Source of the DNA: an uncultured Verrucomicrobiota bacterium
Lineage (GTDB): Bacteria; Verrucomicrobiota; Verrucomicrobiia; Verrucomicrobiales; Verrucomicrobiaceae
Assembly (NCBI GenBank): GCA_903854655.1
Contig: CAINXC010000249.1
Coordinates: forward strand, 1-43,405
Length of the DNA stretch: 43,405 nucleotides
Reading direction: 5' to 3'
Shown here: in pieces, positions 24,049 to 30,436 of the stretch
Layout: every line of letters begins with the position of its first letter
Numbering within the stretch: position 1 is the stretch's first letter
Notes under the pieces: model-generated
What the model saw: the letters and a program-made list of their open reading frames with translations, nothing else
What the model was told of the DNA's origin: nothing
Database searches by the model: none
Program-made: the position numbers and the translations under genes

Positions 24049-25809
24049 ATGCGCTACGCCAAGCCTCTCTTCCTCATGCTTACCGGGACGTTGCTGTCCT
24101 CCGCTCACGCTGCCGACGCCGTCAAAGCGGATTTCGACAAGAACATCAAGCCCATCCTCGAATCGGCCTGTGTGCATTGTCACAATGAAAAGAACGTGAA
24201 GGGCAAGCTGCGCATCGAAACCAAGGAGCTCATGCTCAAGGGCGGCGAGAACGGCACCTCCCTGGTCCCTGGCAATCCGGAGAAAAGCCCTCTCTACAAG
24301 GCGCTGACCCTTGCCATTGATGACGATGATGTGATGCCTCCCAAGAAGGAAGGCCTCCTCGCCAAGGAACAGATCGAACTGATCAAGGACTGGGTCGCCC
24401 AGGGCGCTCCCTGGCCTGCCGGTGTGGTCTTGAAGCAGCGCCCGCGCATTGATTTCGTGAAGCATGTGCAGCCGTTGCTGGAGCAGAACTGCGTGTCCTG
24501 CCACAACCCTGAAAAGGCCAAAGGCAAGTGGGACCTCAGCACCAAGGCGAAAGCCTTCGCCTCCGGCGAGAACGCGCCCAACATCGTGCCGTTCAACGCC
24601 GCCAAGTGCCCTCTCTACACCCGCACCACGCTCGCGGCTGATGACGAAGACGTGATGCCGCCGAAAAAGAGCAAGAACCCCATGAGCAAGGCCGATTCCG
24701 AGCTCCTGCGCGGCTGGGTGGAGCAAGGCGCTCCCTGGCCCGAAGGCGTCACGCTGAAAGCCAAGGAAAAAGCCAGCGCACCGGTCAGCACTCCTGACAC
24801 CATGGACCTGGTGAAGAAGATCCGCGACTTCATCATCGCCACCTCGAAGGAAAAGACCGAGGCGGACATGAAAAACTACGACAACAAGATTCCCAAGACC
24901 GGCGTCCCCTACCACATGGTCACCATCAAGGGCGGCGAATTCATGCTCGGCAGTCCGGCCTCCGAGGCCAAGCGTGGCGAGGACGAAGGCCCGCAGGTGA
25001 AGGTCAAGATAAAGCCTTTCTGGATGAGCGCCTATGAGACGACCTGGGACGAGTACCAGCCCTATATGATCAACACCACGGACCGCAACAAGGACGGCTC
25101 CCCCAAGGTCTGGAAGGCCGATGACAAGATCGACAACCTCGTGAGCCAGCCCACCACCCCCTACACCGAAATGAGCTTCGGCATGGGCACCGACGGTTAT
25201 CCGGCGATCAGCATGACCCAGCATGCCGCCAACAAGTACTGCCAGTGGCTCAGCGCACAGACCGGTCACTACTACCGCCTGCCCACCGAAGCGGAATGGG
25301 AATACGCCGCCCGCGCCGGCACCACCACCGCCTACTTCTTCGGTGATGATCCTGCCCAGTTGAAAGACTATGCATGGTTCTTCGAAAACGCCGAAAACTT
25401 CCAATACTCCAAGGTTGGCAAAAAGAAGCCCAACCCCTGGGGCCTGTACGACATCTACGGCAACGTCGTCGAATGGTGCATCGACCAGTATGACGCCAAA
25501 GCCTACGCCAACTGGGCGGCACAAGCCAAGGACGGTGTGATTGACGGCAGCCAGTGGGTCCACAGCAAAACTCCCTACCCGCACAGCGTTCGCGGCGGCT
25601 CCTATGATGACGATGCCGACATGCTGCGCAGCGCCTTCCGCCGCGGTTCGGAACCCGCCTGGAAAGCCCAGGACCCCCAGCTCCCCAAGAGCATCTGGTA
25701 CCACACCGACGCCAAGTGGCTCGGTTTCCGCATCATCCGCCCCCTGGAAATCCCCAGCGCCGAAGAGATGTACGCCGCCTGGAACAACGGCGTCGCCAAG
25801 GAGCAATAG
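24049..25809 (+). CDS. Double planctomycete-type cytochrome c domain protein fused to an FGE-like (SUMF1) domain
   Basis: A 586-residue exported protein. The signal peptide is MRYAKPLFLMLTGTLLSSAH, followed by A. Two cytochrome c domains of the planctomycete type follow, with heme motifs C41-VH-CH45 and C148-VS-CH152. Each is followed by a DD.DVMPPKK motif whose Met (96 and 203) is a likely axial ligand. Residues from about 288 to 575 form a formylglycine-generating-enzyme-like domain: MVTIKGGEFMLGSPASEAKR, YRLPTEAEWEYAARAG, NPWGLYDIYGNVVEWC, RGGSYDDDADMLRSAFR and a closing GFRIIRP. The cysteine pair that true FGEs use for copper-dependent oxidation is absent after RGGSY, so sulfatase activation is unlikely; a ligand-binding or scaffold role is more probable. 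Acts in the periplasm. Partners are unknown. Confidence 0.92.
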   Translation: MRYAKPLFLMLTGTLLSSAHAADAVKADFDKNIKPILESACVHCHNEKNVKGKLRIETKELMLKGGENGTSLVPGNPEKSPLYKALTLAIDDDDVMPPKKEGLLAKEQIELIKDWVAQGAPWPAGVVLKQRPRIDFVKHVQPLLEQNCVSCHNPEKAKGKWDLSTKAKAFASGENAPNIVPFNAAKCPLYTRTTLAADDEDVMPPKKSKNPMSKADSELLRGWVEQGAPWPEGVTLKAKEKASAPVSTPDTMDLVKKIRDFIIATSKEKTEADMKNYDNKIPKTGVPYHMVTIKGGEFMLGSPASEAKRGEDEGPQVKVKIKPFWMSAYETTWDEYQPYMINTTDRNKDGSPKVWKADDKIDNLVSQPTTPYTEMSFGMGTDGYPAISMTQHAANKYCQWLSAQTGHYYRLPTEAEWEYAARAGTTTAYFFGDDPAQLKDYAWFFENAENFQYSKVGKKKPNPWGLYDIYGNVVEWCIDQYDAKAYANWAAQAKDGVIDGSQWVHSKTPYPHSVRGGSYDDDADMLRSAFRRGSEPAWKAQDPQLPKSIWYHTDAKWLGFRIIRPLEIPSAEEMYAAWNNGVAKEQ

Positions 25810-25827
25810 GCTCAATTTCTGATCCTC

Positions 25828-25863
25828 ATGCCTCCGGCCCCTCGCGGTGCCGGAGGCATTTTT
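25828..25863 (+). terminator. Rho-independent terminator after the cytochrome c/FGE-like gene
   Basis: A perfect 11-base inverted repeat, ATGCCTCCGGC at 25828-25838 and GCCGGAGGCAT at 25849-25859, is followed at once by a run of T (25859-25863). It sits 18 bases after the stop codon and just before the end of the convergent lipoprotein gene. Confidence 0.88.
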
Positions 25864-25880
25864 GCTGCGGTAAGAGGAGG

Positions 25881-26363
25881 CTACCGAATCTTGTTCACCT
25901 TTCCGTCCGGCTTGATGACGTAAGTGGTGCGTTGGTGAACGGCATCGCGAAATTCGACTGGCCGTGAGAATGGCATGGCTTTCACCTCCAGGGCGGTCAC
26001 CTCGGCCAGGTGATCGAGTTCGGCCGTGGAATACTCGTCCAGAATGGGGGCGATCACGTCCCGCCCTTGCGGGTCCTTGCCAGCGAACTGCTCCCCGTTC
26101 TTGCCATAGTTGAACACCGGACCCGGTGTCGCTGTGATGTCCAGAAACCACATGCTCCCATGGCGGTACAAAATCTCGAGAACGTCCCGATGCTCCTTGA
26201 TCCGCTTTTCCAATCGCTCCGCCTCATTGACCTGGGCGCTGGAAACTGGCAGGTAAGCGGCGCAACCGCAGAGCAACGCTGCCTGCGAGATCGCCATCAG
26301 CCGTCCCATCCATGGCCAGGCTCGGAGACGCCAGTCAGAGAATGCTTGAGTCGATGCCGCCAT
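25881..26363 (-). CDS. Putative lipoprotein of unknown function
   Basis: 160 residues from the ATG at 26363; a longer open frame upstream overlaps the ferritin-like gene and lacks sense. A positively charged start and hydrophobic core (MGRLMAISQAALLCGCAAYL) end in a lipobox-like LCGC with Cys34 as the likely lipidated residue. The real start could also be Met19 or Met23. The mature part has a charged helix (NEAERLEKRIKEHRDVLEIL) and a C-terminal TTYVIKPDGKVNKIR strand. No family is recognised. It lies 73 bases downstream of the ferritin-like gene on the same strand and could be the last gene of that transcript. Confidence 0.7.
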   Translation of the reverse strand: MAASTQAFSDWRLRAWPWMGRLMAISQAALLCGCAAYLPVSSAQVNEAERLEKRIKEHRDVLEILYRHGSMWFLDITATPGPVFNYGKNGEQFAGKDPQGRDVIAPILDEYSTAELDHLAEVTALEVKAMPFSRPVEFRDAVHQRTTYVIKPDGKVNKIR

Positions 26364-26436
26364 GAATTTGAAACGATGATACCAGCGCAGAAAGAATATC
26401 GCAAGCGGACGAGGAATGCCGTTCCCGACCGGGGCC

Positions 26437-27219
26437 TCAGCCGCCGGACGACGACGCTTGGACGCCTCTGGAATAGCGCTCGCGAGTCTGAATCTCCGCT
26501 TCCAGCAACCGACGCTCCAACCGTGATTGAAAGCTTTGCCAGCTTCGCGTGGCCCGGGCGCGAAAGTCGGCAGGGGTGATGTCCAGGGTGCGCAGGCAGT
26601 GACGATGATCCCACGCCACAACCATGGCTGTGGCGAAGTGAATGGCCTTGAACTGCCAGCGCCAGAGGCATTGCGTGGCGGGCGTCAGGGTCTTGAGCCG
26701 CTCGAACAGGAAATCGCGCTGAAAGGCGAGATGCCCCATTTCATCGCGCAGCAGCTTTCTGGCCACGGTCTGAACCACAGGGTCGGTGCAACGAAGGGCG
26801 AGCAAACCAAAATAAACTTCCGCGATGAGTTCGGCGGTAAGCAGCACCTGAATGTTAAACTCGAGGTTCACGAGATCGCGCATCCACCGAAAGATCGAGT
26901 TCGTCCACTGCTTCGTAAGGAGGGTGCCACGCAGGTGAACCACCGTGCGGGCAAGCAGGGCGGCGTGGCTTTGCTCCTCAGCGACGAACAGATCCACGGC
27001 GCGCTGGTAGCCGCGCAGGTTTTCCAGCGTGGCGATGCTGCGGGTGTAGCGGCGCAACCGGGTGCCGCCGCCGCTTTCACCCAGTTGAAAGGTGGCGATG
27101 GAGCGGGCCAGCGGCTCGCGGATGTGGTGCGGCAGGGCGCAGGGAGCAGCAGGCAGTTGCATTTCGTGGTTTAGGCGGGTGCTGGCTTGAAAGCGGTTGA
27201 TCCAGAGTTGTGTGCTCAT
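26437..27219 (-). CDS. Ferritin-like di-iron domain protein
   Basis: A 260-residue cytoplasmic helical protein with a carboxylate di-iron pattern. A first ExxH occurs at Glu82/His85 (VAEEQSHAALLAR), a lone Glu at 130 or 134 (LLTAELIAEVYF), and a second ExxH at Glu160/His163 (LLRDEMGHLAFQRDF). This order matches ferritin-like oxidases and oxygenases such as AurF-type or AlkB-unrelated di-iron proteins; the exact reaction cannot be assigned. No membrane segments are clear. It starts 21 bases after the ispH stop codon, so the two are almost certainly one operon. Pairing with an iron-sulfur enzyme of isoprenoid synthesis suggests an oxygen- or redox-related role, or lipid hydroxylation downstream (inference). 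Confidence 0.78.
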   Translation of the reverse strand: MSTQLWINRFQASTRLNHEMQLPAAPCALPHHIREPLARSIATFQLGESGGGTRLRRYTRSIATLENLRGYQRAVDLFVAEEQSHAALLARTVVHLRGTLLTKQWTNSIFRWMRDLVNLEFNIQVLLTAELIAEVYFGLLALRCTDPVVQTVARKLLRDEMGHLAFQRDFLFERLKTLTPATQCLWRWQFKAIHFATAMVVAWDHRHCLRTLDITPADFRARATRSWQSFQSRLERRLLEAEIQTRERYSRGVQASSSGG

Positions 27220-27240
27220 GAGGCTGGGTGTGGCTTGGTG

Positions 27241-28131
27241 TTAGGTGATCAGGACACGGGCAGGTTCGTTCGCGGGCTGGCCGGACAGTTCGCTTGCGAT
27301 CAGGCGCAGCCGCTCCATAACGGCGAGAACCGTCTCATCCAGCGTGGAGGTGCCGGCGGTGACGCCAACGTTGCGAGCGGTGACAAACCACCCGGGATCA
27401 AGCTCCTCCGGGCGCTCGATCTGAAGGGTGGGCAGCCCGTGGCCGATGGCCTTCTGGGCGAGCGCGCGGGTGTTGTTGCTGTTGCGCCCGCCAATCACGA
27501 CGATGTGATCGCAATCACGGATCAGATCCTCCATCGCGCTCTGGCGCTGCTTGGTGGGGTGGCAGATCGTGTCCACAAAACGCACGGTCGAGCGGCTGTG
27601 GTGGCGTTGAATGGCATCGACAAGGCGCAGCGCATGTTCCAACGGCTGTGTCGTCTGGGAGACAATCCCAAGCCTTGGATGCGGGGGAATGCGTGCGATT
27701 TCAGTTTCATCGAGCACCACCACCGCCTCAGGAAAATCACCCACCAGTCCACGCACCTCCACATGCTGGCTTTGCCCAATAACCACGGGGTGATACCCTT
27801 CGCTCACAAGCGTGGCGAGAGCCTGGTGCGCCTTCTTGACCAGCGGGCAGGTCGTGTCCAGCACAGCATGCCCTGCCCTTTGCCAGGCCTGCCGATGCGC
27901 ATCGGAAGCCCCGTGGGCGGTGATGGCGACACGATGCGCGGTGGCGCTGCCGAGGTCATCAAGATCGCCGCGCCGGACGCCAACAGAGTCGAGATTGCGA
28001 TCCACAAGAGGGTTGTGCACAAGCTGACCGAGGATGGTGAGCGGCGCGTGCCGTGCGGCTTCATGGGTGGCACGCAGGGCGTCGCGGACGCCGAAGCACA
28101 TGCCGTGATGATGAGCGAGGAGGATGTTCAT
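27241..28131 (-). CDS. ispH: 4-hydroxy-3-methylbut-2-enyl diphosphate reductase
   Basis: Last enzyme of the MEP pathway, turning HMBPP into IPP and DMAPP with a [4Fe-4S] cluster. From the ATG at 28131 it has 296 residues, and the three cluster cysteines fall at Cys12 (HGMCFGV), Cys95 (LDTTCPLV) and Cys190 (VDTICHPTKQRQ), the family positions. The catalytic His123/Glu125 pair (SQHVEV) and the diphosphate-binding NSNNT segment are also present. An upstream in-frame TTG at 28155 is rejected because it would lie inside a palindromic operator-like site. It is followed by the ferritin-like gene. Regulation by the upstream winged-helix protein is likely from that site. Confidence 0.95.
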   Translation of the reverse strand: MNILLAHHHGMCFGVRDALRATHEAARHAPLTILGQLVHNPLVDRNLDSVGVRRGDLDDLGSATAHRVAITAHGASDAHRQAWQRAGHAVLDTTCPLVKKAHQALATLVSEGYHPVVIGQSQHVEVRGLVGDFPEAVVVLDETEIARIPPHPRLGIVSQTTQPLEHALRLVDAIQRHHSRSTVRFVDTICHPTKQRQSAMEDLIRDCDHIVVIGGRNSNNTRALAQKAIGHGLPTLQIERPEELDPGWFVTARNVGVTAGTSTLDETVLAVMERLRLIASELSGQPANEPARVLIT

Positions 28132-28141
28132 GATGTTGTTA

Positions 28142-28162
28142 ACTTTGTGACGCAAAGCGATT
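28142..28162. promoter_or_regulatory. Palindromic operator-like site in front of ispH (site 3)
   Basis: A 21-base site beginning ACTTTG and ending GCAAAGCGATT, 10 bases before the ispH start. It matches 17 of 21 positions with site 2 in front of the regulator operon. It has the same CTTTG...CAAAG dyad, so the same regulator probably binds here. Confidence 0.7.
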
Positions 28163-28199
28163 GGGCAGACGGAACCCTTGAGGCTTCGTTGACGATGCT

Positions 28200-28502
28200 T
28201 CAGGACTGCCGGGCGGCTTTGACGATCTCGCCCAGCACATCGACATAGTCTTTGAAGGCCTTGCGGCCTGCGGCAGTAAGTTCATAACTGGTGCGCGGGC
28301 GGCTGCCCGATTCATCCCGGGACTCCTTCAGGTAGCCGGCGGTGCCAAGCGTGCGCAGATGGGAGATCAAATTCCCGTCGCTCATGCCGAGTTCCGCCTT
28401 CAGGTCCTGGAAGGCCCATTCACCCCGGGTGGAAAGCAGCGTCATGATGGAAAGCCGGCCCTTTTCGTGGATGAGCTTGTCAATTTGATCGAAGTCGATC
28501 AT
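28200..28502 (-). CDS. Winged-helix transcriptional regulator (HTH_34/MarR-like)
   Basis: A 100-residue DNA-binding protein starting MIDFDQIDKLIHEKGRLSIM. The helix-turn-helix lies at about 28-58 (WAFQDLKAELGMSDGNLISH, then LRTLGTAGYL). The wing is at about 60-75 (RDESGSRPRTSYELT), with a C-terminal helix (AAGRKAFKDYVDVLGEIV). This matches the single-domain winged-helix family PF13601, usually encoded next to a membrane protein. Its start overlaps the stop of the membrane-protein gene by four bases (28499-28502), indicating translational coupling. Two palindromes ahead of that operon and one ahead of ispH are the likely operators, so it probably represses its own operon and ispH. Confidence 0.88.
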   Translation of the reverse strand: MIDFDQIDKLIHEKGRLSIMTLLSTRGEWAFQDLKAELGMSDGNLISHLRTLGTAGYLKESRDESGSRPRTSYELTAAGRKAFKDYVDVLGEIVKAARQS

Positions 28503-29155
28503 TCCGGCAGCACCTCCAGTGGTTTGCGGCCCAAGAAGACGCCGAGGGCGTACGCCACATGCAGCAGCCCGAAGGTGAGCCCCATGGCGAGCGAGGCCGG
28601 CCCCACGTCGCTGCTGAGCATCAGCATGTCCGTATTGGCGGCCCAGGCGAAAAACAGAAGGAGACCGGCAACGACAAAAGCCCAGCCCAGGCGGGTGAGC
28701 GACCGAGGTGAAAAGCTGGCTGTGGCCAGCAATGCGAGGCCATAGCAGAGAATCCAAATCACGGCGGCAAGGGTGAGGTTGTGCAGGAAAATGATCAGCC
28801 CCATGCCTACGCAGCCTCCCACCAGCAGCGGCGGTGCCAGCGCCCGCACTGCCATGCGCATATCCTTGGAAATAAACGGCTGCCCACGGTGAGCAGCCTC
28901 CTGGCGCAGCAGGACGACGTTCAGGACCGAGGCGACCAGGAGAATGCCCAGCCAGACCGCCAGGAAGGCTGTGTCGCTCCAGAGCCCTTCGCCATTGGTC
29001 ACGAGCGCGTGGCGCACCGGCCAGGCGGAGGCCGCCAGCGCCATCACACCACCGGCCAATGCCGCCGGTGCGGAAACCGCACGGTAGATGTGCGCCTTTT
29101 CCATCAGGGAGCGGATGATGCGGAGGTTCTCCAGCGCGGCTTCGGTCGTGGTCAT
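28499..29155 (-). CDS. Multi-pass membrane protein coupled to the winged-helix regulator
   Basis: A 218-residue inner-membrane protein of unknown function. The ATG at 29155 (MTTTEAALENLRIIRSLMEK) is chosen because it lies just after the operator pair; an extension to 29176 would enter it. About six membrane segments are visible: around residues 32-52, 62-84, 106-127, 129-149, 158-180 and 190-210. The N-terminal soluble helix resembles that of permease-like proteins paired with PF13601 regulators. It is the first gene of a two-gene operon with a four-base overlap into the regulator. It may sense or transport the signal read by the regulator (inference). Confidence 0.82.
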   Translation of the reverse strand: MTTTEAALENLRIIRSLMEKAHIYRAVSAPAALAGGVMALAASAWPVRHALVTNGEGLWSDTAFLAVWLGILLVASVLNVVLLRQEAAHRGQPFISKDMRMAVRALAPPLLVGGCVGMGLIIFLHNLTLAAVIWILCYGLALLATASFSPRSLTRLGWAFVVAGLLLFFAWAANTDMLMLSSDVGPASLAMGLTFGLLHVAYALGVFLGRKPLEVLPE

Positions 29156-29162
29156 GCGTTTT

Positions 29163-29183
29163 ACTTTGCGCGCCAAAGTGATT
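29163..29183. promoter_or_regulatory. Palindromic operator-like site 1 before the membrane protein/regulator operon
   Basis: A 21-base site starting ACTTTGC and ending CCAAAGTGATT, with dyad CTTTG-N5-CAAAG. It begins 8 bases upstream of the start codon at 29155 and matches site 2 at 18 of 21 positions in direct orientation, 33 bases away (about three helical turns). Confidence 0.75.
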
Positions 29184-29195
29184 CACGCAAGAAAA

Positions 29196-29216
29196 ACTTT
29201 GCACCGCAAAGTGATT
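29196..29216. promoter_or_regulatory. Palindromic operator-like site 2 before the membrane protein/regulator operon
   Basis: A 21-base site starting ACTTTGC and ending GCAAAGTGATT; its core CTTTGC-N3-GCAAAG is a better dyad than that of site 1. With site 1 it would place two regulator dimers on the same DNA face across the operon promoter. Confidence 0.75.
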
Positions 29217-29330
29217 TGACCACAACCCATGACCGCCATGAGGGCTGGACATCGAATGCGGAGGACAAGGATTGAGGGCCGCTGACAACAGCCATTTGCC
29301 ATTGCCCCATCCTGCGCTACCAGAAACAGC

Positions 29331-30137
29331 ATGTGGGAGTTTGTCGAGGCGCACTGGCGGGATGGGGTTGAGATCCTCATCCTCTCCGCGCTTGCATACC
29401 ACGGCTATTTCTTCCTGCGCGCCACGCGCGGAGCCCGCATTCTGACGGGGCTGCTGGTGCTTCTGCTCAGCCTCACCATCATTTCGGACTTCCTGAAGCT
29501 GGAGGTGATCACCTGGCTGCTGCAGCGCCTGTCCGTGTTCCTCGCCATCGGCCTGGTGGTGATCTTCCAGCCCGAGCTGCGGCGCATGCTCGCGGAACTG
29601 GGCAGCCAGCGGCTGTTTTCTTTCAACAAGACCGACGAGGCCTCCCTGGACTCGCTGATCGAGGCCATGGTCGAGCTTTCGCACAAGCGCATCGGTGCGC
29701 TCATCGCCATCAAGCGCGGCATTGACATGCGCCAGTTCGCAGAAACCGGGGTGGAGCTCGACGCGCTCATCTCCAGCGAGCTGCTCAACACCATTTTCCA
29801 TCCCAAGACGCCGCTGCACGATGGCGGCGTCATCGTCGAACAGGGGCGCATCGTCGCCGCCGGCTGCGTGTTCCCGGTGAGCCAGCGTGAAGTCCGCAAC
29901 CGCGCCGTGGGCCTACGCCACCGCGCGGCCATGGGGGTGACGGAGGAGACGGACGCCATCGCCCTGGTCGTGTCCGAGGAAACCGGGGCGCTGTCGCTCT
30001 GTTTCCGCGGCAAGCTTGACCATGATCTGGAACCTGATGTGCTGAAGCAGTACGTGAACGACATCCTTACCTTCGGAATGCCACAAGATGAAGAAAAACG
30101 ACAAGATCCAGCGCGCGACATGGGTTCAGGAGTTTAG
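29331..30137 (+). CDS. cdaA: Diadenylate cyclase, CdaA type
   Basis: Membrane enzyme making cyclic di-AMP from two ATP. 268 residues: three N-terminal membrane helices (about 15-35, 40-56, 62-80), the linker FQPELRRMLAELG, then the DAC domain from about 100 to 240. The RHR motif is intact at 196-198 (GLRHRAAMG). The DGA motif reads Asp164-Gly165-Gly166 (PLHDGGVIV), a one-residue deviation from the usual DGA. The order cdaA, YbbR-like gene, glmM matches the cluster known from Firmicutes that links cyclic di-AMP to peptidoglycan precursor synthesis. The weak promoter-like pair TTGCCA/TACCAG ends 7 bases before the start. Activity is likely but the Gly166 change is worth testing. Confidence 0.92.
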   Translation: MWEFVEAHWRDGVEILILSALAYHGYFFLRATRGARILTGLLVLLLSLTIISDFLKLEVITWLLQRLSVFLAIGLVVIFQPELRRMLAELGSQRLFSFNKTDEASLDSLIEAMVELSHKRIGALIAIKRGIDMRQFAETGVELDALISSELLNTIFHPKTPLHDGGVIVEQGRIVAAGCVFPVSQREVRNRAVGLRHRAAMGVTEETDAIALVVSEETGALSLCFRGKLDHDLEPDVLKQYVNDILTFGMPQDEEKRQDPARDMGSGV

Positions 30138-30141
30138 GGGC

Positions 30142-30309
30142 ATGATGACCCGTCATTGGCGAGAGAAAATGCTCGCCGTGGTGGTCGCCTTTTTCTTCTG
30201 GAACATGGTGAAGCAGCAGATCCGCCCCTCGATGACGCGGCAGCGGGACTTCCTCGAGGAGCACTCACTGGGCAACGCGGCCGGAATCGGGCAGCCGCGA
30301 GGGCAGTGA
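30142..30309 (+). CDS. Miniature YbbR-like (CdaR-like) membrane-anchor protein
   Basis: A small open frame of 55 residues from the ATG at 30142, with a good AGGAG ribosome-binding site at 30128-30132 inside the end of cdaA. An in-frame ATG at 30088 would overlap cdaA by 50 bases. The product has a basic N-terminus, one membrane helix (REKMLAVVVAFFFWNMVKQQ) and a short polar tail. This looks like the N-terminal anchor of YbbR/CdaR proteins, which regulate CdaA, but all YbbR domains are missing. Its place between cdaA and glmM supports the relation. It may be a true mini-protein or a decayed cdaR; there is no sign of leftover YbbR coding sequence downstream. Confidence 0.65.
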   Translation: MMTRHWREKMLAVVVAFFFWNMVKQQIRPSMTRQRDFLEEHSLGNAAGIGQPRGQ

Positions 30310-30398
30310 AGGGGAAGTACAGACCGCCGGACTCCATCCGACAGGCGTCTCCTTCCTTTTCTCTTTTCACTTTTTGCTTTTCAGTTCCGTCTCCGCAC

Positions 30399-30427
30399 TT
30401 GCTCCCCCCCTCCCCCTGAGCTAAAGC
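30399..30427 (+). promoter_or_regulatory. Predicted promoter of glmM
   Basis: A -35 box TTGCTC at 30399-30404 and a -10 box TAAAGC at 30422-30427 have a 17-base, C-rich spacer. The ATG at 30437 lies 9 bases after, with no ribosome-binding site. glmM may therefore be transcribed separately as well as from the cdaA promoter. Confidence 0.4.
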
Positions 30428-30436
30428 GCGCGCCTT

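Noticed and set aside
24900..25760. FGE-like domain as a true sulfatase-activating enzyme
   Set aside because: The cysteine pair needed for catalysis is absent and no sulfatase gene is in the window.
24004..26151. Minus-strand frame of 715 codons opposite the cytochrome c/FGE-like gene
   Set aside because: The sense frame has heme motifs, a signal peptide, a promoter and a terminator; the other is a Val/Gly/Leu-rich shadow.
28503..29819. Upstream in-frame extension of the winged-helix regulator to a 539-codon frame
   Set aside because: It would overlap the membrane protein gene and run antisense to cdaA; the 100-residue form starting at 28502 is a complete family member with a four-base overlap.
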